Positions 1 to 5,899 are shown, counted from the first letter of the stretch. The stretch: 7,538 nucleotides of DNA from Bacteroidales bacterium (GCA_017556665.1 JAFYMJ010000083.1:1-7538), one strand, 5' to 3'. Numbers and translations: made by a program. The notes: generated by a model not told the origin, from the letters alone.

Positions 1-824
1 ATATCAGCAGTCAGGAGTGGGCAGAGATGGACAGCAGAATGGCTACAAGAAATGTTATTGTAACAAAGCCTAAAGTAAATGGAAAGACTTTGGGTGAACT
101 AAAAGTAAGGTCTGTATTTGGGGTGAATGTTGTAAGGGTAAACAGAGCTGGAATAGATCTTGTAGCTTCGCCAGATTTGGGGTTGCAGATTGGTGATGTT
201 GTTTCTGCTATTGGAAGCGAGACAGGATTGGAGAGTTTTTCCAAAGTATTGGGCAATTCTACCAAGCAGCTTAGAGAACCTAATTTGCTTGCAATCTTCC
301 TTGGTATTACAATTGGTGTGGTTTTTGGCTCCATTCCTTTTATGTTGCCTGGAATGCCTCAGCCGGTTAAAATGGGATTGGCAGGAGGTCCACTTATAAT
401 TGCCATACTCATAAGCAGTTTTGGACACAAATTCAAAGTGGTGTCATATACAACCCTAAGTGCAAATATGATGCTTAGAGAGGTTGGCATATCACTTTTC
501 CTTGCTGCTGTAGGTATTGCGTCGGGAGGAGGATTTGTAGATACAGTAATAAACAAAGGTGGTCTGGCATGGATAGGGTATGGAGTTATAATAACTGTTG
601 TCCCTATGCTTACCGGTGCTGCTATTGGCAGATATGTATTCAAGTTCAATTATTTCCAACTGATGGGACTAATTGCCGGGTGTGGAACAAATCCGTCGGG
701 ACTTGCATACTCAAACTCTGTATCTCCAATAAACCAGCAGGCGGTGTCGTATGCTACAATCTACCCGTTGGTAATGTTTTTAAGAGTCCTTACACCACAG
801 ATACTTATTTTAATGGCTTTGTAA
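1..824 (+). CDS. Putative AspT/YidE-family transporter, C-terminal part (5' end outside window)
   Basis: The reading frame is open to the left window edge (first full codon at 3), so the ATG at 27 is probably internal and the gene is truncated by the window. The first ~80 visible residues look like the end of a soluble TrkA-C (RCK_C) domain, including a stretch reading LQIGDVVSAIG. The remaining ~190 residues are hydrophobic with about five or six membrane segments. They carry glycine-rich motifs (GLAGGPL, then GCGTNPSGLAYSN) and the segment LREVGISLFLAAVGIASGGG, typical of the aspartate-alanine exchanger/YidE/YbjL duplication domain. Family members usually have two such membrane halves flanking two TrkA-C domains, so the missing part should be the first membrane half and the first TrkA-C domain. 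It would act in the inner membrane. The substrate cannot be deduced, as AspT exchanges aspartate and alanine but most relatives are uncharacterised. The lipoprotein gene follows after 26 bp with no terminator, so the two may be co-transcribed. Confidence 0.88.
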   Translation, partial: ISSQEWAEMDSRMATRNVIVTKPKVNGKTLGELKVRSVFGVNVVRVNRAGIDLVASPDLGLQIGDVVSAIGSETGLESFSKVLGNSTKQLREPNLLAIFLGITIGVVFGSIPFMLPGMPQPVKMGLAGGPLIIAILISSFGHKFKVVSYTTLSANMMLREVGISLFLAAVGIASGGGFVDTVINKGGLAWIGYGVIITVVPMLTGAAIGRYVFKFNYFQLMGLIAGCGTNPSGLAYSNSVSPINQQAVSYATIYPLVMFLRVLTPQILILMAL

Positions 825-850
825 ATTATATTTAATACAATAATAAAACA

Positions 851-2314
851 ATGAAAAAACTAAACATTAAACATTTGCTACTATTGTTGGCTTTCAGCTT
901 TCTAGTAGTTGCCTGTTCAAAAGAGGATCCAGCTCCACAGGAGCCAGATAAAAAACCAGAAGAGGTAAAGAAATCTACAGACAATTCTCTTCACTCTTTC
1001 TCTTTCGCTAAAGCTAGCAATGCTGGATTGGTTTCTGATTGCAAGCCTGTTGCTAACGGAACATTGTTGTACATTACAGTTCCAGAAGAGGCTACATTAT
1101 CTGCTCTAATCCCTTCAATTAAAGTTCATGAGAAGGCTAAAGTAACTGTAAACGGTACAGCTTTTGACCAAAACGCACCAGTGGCAGTAAACTTTACAAA
1201 GAATGTTAAGATTGCCATTACTTCTGAGTCTGGAAGTACAAAAACTTACACTGTACTTGCTAAAAATGGTAATGTGAACATAGATAACAGAGTTTATGAT
1301 TTTATGAAGAAACACAATTTGCCAGGTGTATCAATTGCAATCAGCAAAGCTGAGGAGATTGTGTACAGAGCAGGTTATGGTTTCGCCGACAAGTCTAAAG
1401 AGGAGAGAGTAACTGTTGACCACTTGTTCAGATTGGCAAGTATGTCAAAACAACATGCAGCTATTGCAATTATGTCTCTATATGAGCAAGGTCTTGTAAA
1501 ATTGGACGATATTGTATTTGGTGAGAAAGGTATTCTTAGCAAATACGGTTCAGATATGAGTTCAACTGCTAAGAGAATTACAGTTGAGAACCTTTTGAAC
1601 CACACAAGCGGATATACTGATGATTGTATCTTCCCATCAAAATCAATGTACTACAACAAGACATTGGATGAAAGAATCCAAACATTGGTTGACAATGCAA
1701 GTGTGGATTATATCCCTGGTACAACTCATAAGTACAACAATACCAACTTTGGTGTTTTGTCTATGATTGTTGAGGTTATCTCTGGCAAAACATTTGAGGA
1801 GTACATTAAAGATCTATATGCACAATACGATATCAAAGATATTTGTGGCGGTAAGAACAACGAGAGCCAAAAATTGAAAAATGAGGTTTCTTACTATGGT
1901 CAGGATGGTAAGAATGCGTATGGTAACGATGTAGAGAATGGTATTGGTGCAGGTGGAATTATTGCAACTCCAACAGCACTAATGAAACTTATGGCTCATA
2001 TTGATTACGGTACTAAAGTTGCTGATATGTTCAAGAAAGAGACATTGGATATTATGTACAAACCAATGGAGAATGTTGTAAACACATCTGGAAACCCATA
2101 TCAGAAATATGCTTTGGGCTGGAGATGTAAATATACAGATTTCCCTAACTGGCCTGCATTCCACGGTGGTACACTAGCAGGTGTTTGTACTATCTGGTCA
2201 AGAAATGTAAGCAATGTAAATGGTGTTATCTTATGTAACTCAAGAAGCTACAACCAAGATATTGATGATGAGATGTGGTATCTTTTGGAAGATTTCCAAG
2301 ATATGTACAAATAG
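851..2314 (+). CDS. Lipoprotein with N-terminal DUF5018-like domain and serine beta-lactamase-like hydrolase domain
   Basis: The protein has 487 residues. Residues 1-21 form a lipoprotein signal peptide ending in the lipobox VVAC (Cys22). The mature start Cys-Ser-Lys-Glu-Asp resembles the K-(D/E)2 surface-export signal described for Bacteroidetes lipoproteins, so it may face the outside of the cell. A Pro/Glu/Lys linker leads to residues ~45-138, a beta-rich module resembling DUF5018-type domains (ITVPEEATLSALIPSI, then SGSTKTYTV). Residues ~142-480 are a class C beta-lactamase/penicillin-binding-protein fold. The nucleophile motif SMSK is at Ser197-Lys200, the YNN motif is at 295-297, and the third motif is HGG at 438-440 in place of KTG. 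All three catalytic motifs are intact, so it should be an active serine hydrolase. Family members include D-amino-acid peptidases, esterases and beta-lactamases, and sequence alone does not choose among them. The ATG at 851 sits directly before the signal peptide. A strong terminator follows. Confidence 0.9.
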   Translation: MKKLNIKHLLLLLAFSFLVVACSKEDPAPQEPDKKPEEVKKSTDNSLHSFSFAKASNAGLVSDCKPVANGTLLYITVPEEATLSALIPSIKVHEKAKVTVNGTAFDQNAPVAVNFTKNVKIAITSESGSTKTYTVLAKNGNVNIDNRVYDFMKKHNLPGVSIAISKAEEIVYRAGYGFADKSKEERVTVDHLFRLASMSKQHAAIAIMSLYEQGLVKLDDIVFGEKGILSKYGSDMSSTAKRITVENLLNHTSGYTDDCIFPSKSMYYNKTLDERIQTLVDNASVDYIPGTTHKYNNTNFGVLSMIVEVISGKTFEEYIKDLYAQYDIKDICGGKNNESQKLKNEVSYYGQDGKNAYGNDVENGIGAGGIIATPTALMKLMAHIDYGTKVADMFKKETLDIMYKPMENVVNTSGNPYQKYALGWRCKYTDFPNWPAFHGGTLAGVCTIWSRNVSNVNGVILCNSRSYNQDIDDEMWYLLEDFQDMYK

Positions 2315-2333
2315 AATAAACAATCTTTAATAT

Positions 2334-2370
2334 AAATAAGGTCAAATCAGTTTCTGGTTTGGCCTTATTT
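2334..2370 (+). terminator. Rho-independent terminator after the lipoprotein gene
   Basis: A 17-bp stem (2334-2350 with 2354-2370) contains two G-U pairs and closes on a TTT loop. It is followed by a T-rich stretch. It lies 19 bp after the lipoprotein stop codon. The A-run on the left arm gives it some capacity in the reverse direction too. Confidence 0.9.
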
Positions 2371-2381
2371 GTTTAAATTTG
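2351..2381 (+). promoter_or_regulatory. Candidate promoter of the NifX-like/superoxide reductase operon
   Basis: The sequence TAAATTTG at 2374-2381 matches the Bacteroidetes -7 box TAnnTTTG and ends 26 bp before the start codon at 2408. The element 19 bp upstream is TTTC (2351-2354), one base off the -33 consensus TTTG. It falls in the loop and right arm of the preceding terminator, so promoter and terminator would overlap. Weak -33 match; modest confidence. Confidence 0.4.
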
Positions 2382-2407
2382 TATGAACAAAATAAAGATT
2401 TGATTGT

Positions 2408-2764
2408 ATGAAAAGAATAGCAGTAACAGCCAGAGACGGACATATAGATGACCACTTTGGACATTGTGACCATTATCTTATATATTCAGTAGAGGAGAAA
2501 AAAATAATTGATATCCAAAGAATGGAATCTCCACAAGGTTGTGGATGCAAAAGTGGAGTTGCCACAACATTGGCTCAAATGGGAGTTACTGTAATGCTGG
2601 CAGGAAATATGGGAGATGGAGCAAAGAATAAATTGCAGGAGGCAGGAATAAAGGTAATAAGAGGATGCAGGGGAGAGATTGATACAGTAGTAACATCCTA
2701 TCTTGCCGGTTTTTTAGTTGATTCAGGAGAGGGTTGCCACTCTCATGAGTGTGGTAGCCATTAA
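2408..2764 (+). CDS. NifX/NifB-type dinitrogenase iron-molybdenum cofactor-binding fold protein
   Basis: This small cytosolic protein of 118 residues spans one Nitro_FeMo-Co domain. Visible features are the N-terminal strand KRIAVTA, the HFGHC motif (16-20) typical of the family, a CGC motif at 45-47, the turn GNMGDGA at 67-72, Cys87, and a Cys/His-rich tail (residues 110-118, CHSHECGSH). The last could bind metal. Family members in nitrogen fixers carry or chaperone FeMo-cofactor precursors. Stand-alone versions such as the archaeal MTH1175 group are common in anaerobes that do not fix nitrogen, and their role is largely unknown. No other nif gene is in the window, so nitrogen fixation should not be inferred. 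The superoxide reductase gene starts 28 bp downstream without a terminator, which suggests a shared role in iron or redox handling. The ATG at 2408 gives a complete first strand and follows a candidate promoter. Confidence 0.88.
   Translation: MKRIAVTARDGHIDDHFGHCDHYLIYSVEEKKIIDIQRMESPQGCGCKSGVATTLAQMGVTVMLAGNMGDGAKNKLQEAGIKVIRGCRGEIDTVVTSYLAGFLVDSGEGCHSHECGSH
2732..2759 (+). other. Stem-loop at the junction of the NifX-like and superoxide reductase genes
   Basis: An imperfect hairpin is formed by 2732-2743 with 2748-2759: nine Watson-Crick pairs, two G-U pairs and one T-T mismatch around a CATG loop. It ends just before the stop codon of the upstream gene. No T-run follows, so it is not a typical intrinsic terminator. 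It could mark an RNA processing or stability point, or may simply reflect the Cys/His codons of the protein tail. Confidence 0.45.
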
Positions 2765-2792
2765 TGGTAATAATTTTTAAAAGATAAGATTT

Positions 2793-3167
2793 ATGGCAGT
2801 TAAATTTTTCAAATGTCAAACCTGCTCAAATGTAGCAGTTAAGATGGTGGACAGCACAGTCCCTATGTTCTGTTGCGGTAAAAAAATGGAGGAGTTGATT
2901 CCTAATACAGTAGATGCAAGTGGAGAGAAACACGTTCCAGTTGTTACAAAACTTGATGGTGGTAAAATTAAAGTTGAGGTTGGCAGCGTAGCTCACCCAA
3001 TGCTTCCAGAGCATCATATTGCATTTATTTATGTAGAGACAGAGAAAGGTGGAATGTATGTTAACCTAACAGACAAACCAGAGGCGGAAATTACAGTAGG
3101 TGATGAGAAAGTTATTGCAGTGTATGAGTACTGCAATCTTCATGGTTTGTGGAAAACTGAGTTGTAG
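2793..3167 (+). CDS. dfx: Superoxide reductase, two-iron desulfoferrodoxin type
   Basis: This cytosolic enzyme of 124 residues reduces superoxide to hydrogen peroxide without making oxygen, using electrons usually delivered by rubredoxin. Both iron sites are complete. The N-terminal desulforedoxin domain (about 1-36) has Cys8-x-x-Cys11 and the adjacent pair Cys27-Cys28, the Fe(Cys)4 Center I. The catalytic domain has His47 within EKHVPV, His68 in VAHPM, His74, and Cys114 with His117 in the motif YCNLHG, giving the Fe(His)4Cys Center II. Glu45-Lys46 are the conserved residues next to the active site. The length matches classical desulfoferrodoxins. It is the second gene of a pair with the NifX-like protein. 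The ATG at 2793 fits the family start, a few residues before the first Cys. The enzyme is characteristic of anaerobes and microaerophiles. Confidence 0.95.
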   Translation: MAVKFFKCQTCSNVAVKMVDSTVPMFCCGKKMEELIPNTVDASGEKHVPVVTKLDGGKIKVEVGSVAHPMLPEHHIAFIYVETEKGGMYVNLTDKPEAEITVGDEKVIAVYEYCNLHGLWKTEL

Positions 3168-3201
3168 TCTGGTTTTGATACTTATTTGATTTTGAACTCC
3201 T

Positions 3202-3235
3202 AAGCACACTCATCGTTAATTGATTGAGTGTGCTT
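3202..3235 (+). terminator. Terminator of the NifX-like/superoxide reductase operon
   Basis: A perfect 11-bp stem (3202-3212 with 3225-3235) with a 12-nt loop is followed by TTTTGTTTT. It lies 34 bp after the superoxide reductase stop codon. Confidence 0.88.
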
Positions 3236-3260
3236 TTGTTTTAGGGGCTTGGAGGTAAAC

Positions 3261-3290
3261 AAAAAAGCAGTCATTTCTGACTGCTTTTTT
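3261..3290 (-). terminator. Terminator of the tRNA operon, probably bidirectional
   Basis: A perfect 13-bp stem (3261-3273 with 3278-3290) closes on a four-base loop and has A-runs on one arm and T-runs on the other, so it can act in both directions. On the minus strand it begins one base after the 3' end of tRNA-Met, which fits termination of the tRNA transcript. On the plus strand it backs up the terminator at 3202-3235. Confidence 0.88.
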
Positions 3291-3291
3291 G

Positions 3292-3365
3292 TAGCGCGAC
3301 CCAGGATTGAACTGGGGACCTCATGATTATGAATCATGCGCTCTAACCAGCTGAGCTATCGCGCC
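3292..3365 (-). tRNA. tRNA-Met (anticodon CAT), elongator type
   Basis: A full cloverleaf is visible on the minus strand. The acceptor stem GGCGCGA pairs with TCGCGCT, with a G-U at the 1-72 position, and the discriminator is A. The D stem is GCTC/GAGC, and the anticodon stem CATGA/TCATG has loop TTCATAA. The T stem is CCCAG/CTGGG with loop TTCAATC. The anticodon is CAT. The three G-C pairs expected in the anticodon stem of an initiator are absent, so it is not the initiator. An isoleucine tRNA with a lysidine-modified CAT anticodon cannot be fully excluded. The 3' CCA is not encoded. Confidence 0.92.
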
Positions 3366-3372
3366 ATTCTTG

Positions 3373-3443
3373 TTGAGATATCAGGACTCGAACCCGAACC
3401 GAGAGAGCCAGAATCTCTAGTGCTACCATTACACCATATCTCA
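3373..3443 (-). tRNA. tRNA-Gln (anticodon CTG)
   Basis: A cloverleaf of 71 nt lies on the minus strand. The acceptor stem TGAGATA pairs with TATCTCA with a T1-A72 pair, as usual for glutamine tRNAs. The D stem is GTGT/GCAC. The anticodon stem AGAGA/TCTCT has loop TTCTGGC, giving anticodon CTG, which reads CAG. The T arm has loop TTCGAGT. The CCA end is not encoded. It is transcribed before tRNA-Met, with 7 bp between the two, from the promoter at 3479-3509. Confidence 0.93.
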
Positions 3444-3478
3444 CTGTTTACGGCTTTGGTATTTCCCGTAAGGGGATG

Positions 3479-3509
3479 CAAAGGTAGGGAAAAATTTTAA
3501 TTGTGCAAA
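3479..3509 (-). promoter_or_regulatory. Promoter of the tRNA-Gln/tRNA-Met operon
   Basis: Read on the minus strand, this is TTTG (3509-3506), a 19-bp spacer, then TACCTTTG (3486-3479). It matches the Bacteroidetes housekeeping sigma consensus TTTG-N19-TAnnTTTG at both boxes and in spacing. The -7 box ends 35 bp before the 5' end of mature tRNA-Gln, leaving a short leader that would be trimmed. The -33 box begins about 23 bp after the stop codon of the PLP-enzyme gene. Confidence 0.85.
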
Positions 3510-3532
3510 TTTTTAGCTCTCTTTCTTTTAAA

Positions 3533-4723
3533 TTATTTTAAATTTTTAGCCAGAGCGTCAAATGCTTTCTCTAAAATCTCTTTTCCACAACCAATATTCA
3601 ATCGCATATATCCCTCTCCACCAATTCCAAAAGCAGCACCGTTATTTAGTGCCAATCCAGATTTTTGTGTGAACAGGTCGAATATCTTTTCCTGGTCTAT
3701 GCATCCGAACAGGTGTTGTGACAATTTTCTGCAATCTAGCCAAACCAGGAATGAGCTTTGTGGTCTGAGTGGAGTAATAAGTCCTCCAAGTTTCTCTTTG
3801 CAGCATTTCTCTACAAACAATACATTCTGCTCAATATAATCCAGCATCTGCAATCTCCATTCGTCCCCTTTTGTGTATGCGGCTATTGTTCCAAGTGTGG
3901 CAAAGATTGTTGGACTGCTAAGCTCATTAACCTTTAGCCATTTGTAGAAAGGTTCTCTTATTTTTTCATTTGGAATTACAGAATATGATGCAACTATGCC
4001 GGCCATATTAAAGGTTTTAGAAGGGGCTCCAAATGTTATGCTAATGGCTGCAGCCTCATTGCTTACACTTGCAAAAGGGATATGTTTGTTCCCAAACAGA
4101 GGCATATCTGCATGTATTTCGTCGGAGATTACAATAATATTGTGCTTGTGGCATATCTCGGCAAGTCTGGTTAGGGTTTCTTTATCCCAAGCAATTCCTG
4201 CGGGGTTGTGGGGGTTGCTTAAGATAAGGAGCTTGCAACTGTTTTGTGAACAGATTTCCTCCAGGTTGTCAAAGTCCATTTTGTATGGAGAGTTTGGATT
4301 TTCTGTCCCGATAAGGGGGTTGAACAGAAGTTTTCTGTTGTTCCCTTTTGGCAAGTTCATAAATGGAGGATAAATGGGTGGCTGGACAATTATGCCGTCA
4401 CCTTCTTTGGTAAAGTAGTTTATAACATAGCCAATACCCTTTACTATTCCTGGGATAAAAGATAGCCATTGTGCCTCTACACTCCATCCCTGAACCTTTT
4501 GGAGCCATTGTACAATAGATGTAAAATATTCATCGGGAATATAATTATAACCATATACTCCTTTATCTATAACTCCCTGAAGGGCCTCTCTAACGCAGTA
4601 GGGGGTCTCAAAGTCCATATCTGCTACCCATAGAGGAATAAGGTTGGGATTTCCGTAATATTTTTCAAGGGCATCCACTTTTATTGAGTAGGAGCCTTTT
4701 CTGTCTATATGTTCAATAGCCAT
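3533..4723 (-). CDS. MalY/PatB-type PLP-dependent C-S beta-lyase / aminotransferase
   Basis: This is a cytosolic fold-type I PLP enzyme of 396 residues. Family members such as E. coli MalY and Bacillus PatB cleave cystathionine or cysteine conjugates. MalY also represses maltose genes by protein contact. Visible features are the family opening IPLWVADMDFETP (29-41), the YGY turn (57-59), and the motif SNPHNPAG (169-176) with the PLP-contacting Asn173. Further features are Asp201 in SDEIHAD, the Schiff-base lysine Lys236 in APSKTFNMAG, and the carboxylate-binding Arg374 in YMRLN. All key residues are present and the length is normal. The ATG at 4723 is preferred over a TTG further upstream (4759), because that TTG lies inside the candidate -7 box and the extra 12 residues look non-coding. 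The gene is divergent from the phosphatase-fold lipoprotein. Closely related aminotransferase activity is possible, so no gene symbol is assigned. Confidence 0.92.
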   Translation of the reverse strand: MAIEHIDRKGSYSIKVDALEKYYGNPNLIPLWVADMDFETPYCVREALQGVIDKGVYGYNYIPDEYFTSIVQWLQKVQGWSVEAQWLSFIPGIVKGIGYVINYFTKEGDGIIVQPPIYPPFMNLPKGNNRKLLFNPLIGTENPNSPYKMDFDNLEEICSQNSCKLLILSNPHNPAGIAWDKETLTRLAEICHKHNIIVISDEIHADMPLFGNKHIPFASVSNEAAAISITFGAPSKTFNMAGIVASYSVIPNEKIREPFYKWLKVNELSSPTIFATLGTIAAYTKGDEWRLQMLDYIEQNVLFVEKCCKEKLGGLITPLRPQSSFLVWLDCRKLSQHLFGCIDQEKIFDLFTQKSGLALNNGAAFGIGGEGYMRLNIGCGKEILEKAFDALAKNLK

Positions 4724-4733
4724 ATCTTTAAAT

Positions 4734-4760
4734 TTTGTACATTTGTAACACTTGTACAAA
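4734..4760. promoter_or_regulatory. Inverted repeat in the divergent promoter region, candidate operator
   Basis: TTTGTACA (4734-4741) and TGTACAAA (4753-4760) form a perfect 8-bp inverted repeat with an 11-bp spacer. A further TTTGTAACA lies between them, and another TTTGTAA lies at 4769-4775. The repeat overlaps the minus-strand -7 box and the expected transcription start of the PLP-enzyme gene, where a bound repressor would block initiation. No regulator gene is nearby to assign to it. Confidence 0.4.
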
Positions 4761-4764
4761 GTTA
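4757..4764 (-). promoter_or_regulatory. Candidate -7 box of the PLP-enzyme gene
   Basis: On the minus strand this reads TAACTTTG, matching the Bacteroidetes -7 box TAnnTTTG. It ends 33 bp before the preferred ATG at 4723. No good TTTG is found 19-20 bp upstream, so the promoter may be weak or need an activator. Confidence 0.45.
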
Positions 4765-4802
4765 GCTATTTGTAAAACATTATCCACTAAATAGTGAGCT
4801 AT

Positions 4803-5768
4803 ATGGCAAAAATGGTAAGTTTAAAGGGTGTGCTTGTTGTGCTGGCAATGCTTATGGTCAGTCTGTGCGGATGTTCAGAGAAAACAAAAGTTCGTCTCCT
4901 TTACTGGAATATTCAGAATGGAATGTGGAGTGACCAGCCACGTAACTATAATTTGTTTGTAGATTTTGTAAACTCTTTTTCTCCCGACATATGTGTCTGG
5001 TGTGAAGCAGAATCCATATACAAAAGCGGTACAGCAGAGGCATTGGACTCGGCCGACAAATACCTTCCGGGAGGCTGGGGGGAGCTTGCGGCAAGATATG
5101 GCCACAGTTATTGGTATATTGGAGGACATAGGGACAGTTATCCTCAGGTTATTACATCAAAGTATCCAATTGAGAATGTAAAGAGGATTATAGGAGAGGA
5201 GCCGGATAGTGTTGTAACTCATGGAAGCGGTTGGGCAAGGATTGCAATAGAGAATAAGGAGTTGAACATTGTAACATTACATACATGGCCGCAGAAATAC
5301 GCATTCAGAGCTGCAGACAGACAAGCAAGCAGAGAAGAGAATGGGGGAGACAAATATCGCCTTATGGAGATTGAATATATTTGTAAAAGCACAATATGCG
5401 GTCATAAGGATGCATCTGCGCAGAACTGGATAATGCTAGGTGATTTCAACTCAAGATCAAGGGCAGATAATTTTGAATACAATTACAACAACAATGATTC
5501 AAGATTCTGGGTACACGATTATATAGCCAAAAACACTCCATATATAGACATTATTGCAAAATTGTATCCTAATGAGTTCTATACTACAATGCCGGGTAAA
5601 TCAAGGATAGATTTTGTTTATTGTACAGAACCTTTGTTTAAGGGAGTTTTGCAGGCAAGTGTTGTTGTGGATGAGTTTACAACTCCTGTAAGGGATTCGT
5701 TGAAGCTTTCAAATTTCTATTATCCCTCTGATCATAGGCCTATATTTGTTGAGTTTGAAATGGACTGA
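4803..5768 (+). CDS. Lipoprotein of the endonuclease/exonuclease/phosphatase (EEP) superfamily
   Basis: The protein has 321 residues from the ATG at 4803; an in-frame GTG at 4794 would add three. A signal peptide ends in the lipobox LCGC with the lipidated Cys24. The next residues, Ser-Glu-Lys, carry no acidic run, so it may stay on the periplasmic side. The rest is one EEP domain with the metal-dependent catalytic set: Asn36 in YWNIQN, Glu68 in WCEAE, His160 in TLHTW, Asp214 and Asn216 in LGDFNS, Asp270 in RIDFVY, and Asp310-His311 in SDHRPI. It should be an active Mg-dependent phosphoesterase. Substrates in this superfamily range from DNA to inositol phosphates and sphingomyelin. An exported bacterial form could cleave extracellular nucleic acids or phosphodiesters, but the substrate is not readable here. 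It is transcribed divergently from the PLP enzyme and closed by its own terminator. Confidence 0.9.
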   Translation: MAKMVSLKGVLVVLAMLMVSLCGCSEKTKVRLLYWNIQNGMWSDQPRNYNLFVDFVNSFSPDICVWCEAESIYKSGTAEALDSADKYLPGGWGELAARYGHSYWYIGGHRDSYPQVITSKYPIENVKRIIGEEPDSVVTHGSGWARIAIENKELNIVTLHTWPQKYAFRAADRQASREENGGDKYRLMEIEYICKSTICGHKDASAQNWIMLGDFNSRSRADNFEYNYNNNDSRFWVHDYIAKNTPYIDIIAKLYPNEFYTTMPGKSRIDFVYCTEPLFKGVLQASVVVDEFTTPVRDSLKLSNFYYPSDHRPIFVEFEMD

Positions 5769-5770
5769 TA

Positions 5771-5812
5771 AAAAAAGCATCTGTTCCTGAACTGGAAAAC
5801 AGATGCTTTTTT
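5771..5812 (+). terminator. Rho-independent terminator after the EEP lipoprotein gene
   Basis: A perfect 15-bp stem (5771-5785 with 5798-5812) has an A-run on the left and a T-run on the right. It begins two bases after the stop codon. The loop can be shortened by extra TTCC/GGAA pairing. The symmetric A and T runs make it potentially bidirectional. It insulates umuDC from upstream transcription. Confidence 0.92.
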
Positions 5813-5844
5813 AACCCAAAAATTAACCTATGAAAAACACTTTT

Positions 5845-5852
5845 TATATTTG
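5845..5852 (+). promoter_or_regulatory. Candidate -7 box of the umuDC operon
   Basis: TATATTTG matches the Bacteroidetes -7 consensus TAnnTTTG. Transcription would begin near 5857-5860, leaving a leader of about 40 nt to the ATG at 5900. The position 19 bp upstream reads ATTA rather than TTTG, a poor -33 element, which would fit a promoter that is normally weak. Just downstream, TTGTAACAA (5872-5880) is a small odd-length palindrome that could be an operator, though the same string is frequent in this DNA. Confidence 0.45.
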
Positions 5853-5899
5853 CAAAGGGTGTGCCAAACTTTTGTAACAAGATAAAAAATAAAGAAAAT

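Noticed and set aside
825..850. Separate promoter for the serine hydrolase lipoprotein in the 26-bp gap
   Set aside because: The best -7-like string is TATATTTA at 827-834, lacking the final G, and no TTTG lies at the right distance; co-transcription with the transporter is simpler.
851..2314. Calling the serine hydrolase an antibiotic-resistance beta-lactamase
   Set aside because: The SxxK/YxN/HGG motifs are shared by peptidases and esterases, and the N-terminal module and HGG triad do not point to a dedicated resistance enzyme.
2408..2764. Nitrogen fixation function for the NifX-like protein
   Set aside because: No nitrogenase structural or cofactor-assembly gene is nearby, and stand-alone members of this fold are widespread in organisms that do not fix nitrogen.
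3292..3365. Initiator tRNA-Met
   Set aside because: The anticodon stem lacks the three consecutive G-C pairs of initiators and position 1-72 is a G-U pair rather than the initiator-type mismatch.
3292..3443. tRNA genes as a mobile-element attachment site
   Set aside because: No integrase, no partial tRNA duplicate and no direct repeat of a tRNA 3' end is present in the window.
3501..4373. Plus-strand open frames opposite the PLP-enzyme gene
   Set aside because: They are antisense to a well-conserved enzyme, have no recognisable domains and no promoter of their own.
4724..4759. Upstream TTG start adding 12 residues to the PLP-enzyme
   Set aside because: The TTG lies inside the candidate -7 box, so it would not be transcribed, and the ATG at 4723 matches the normal family start.
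4794..4802. GTG start three codons upstream of the EEP lipoprotein ATG
   Set aside because: The ATG at 4803 gives a normal lipoprotein signal peptide and ATG is the more common start; the difference of three residues changes nothing in the interpretation.
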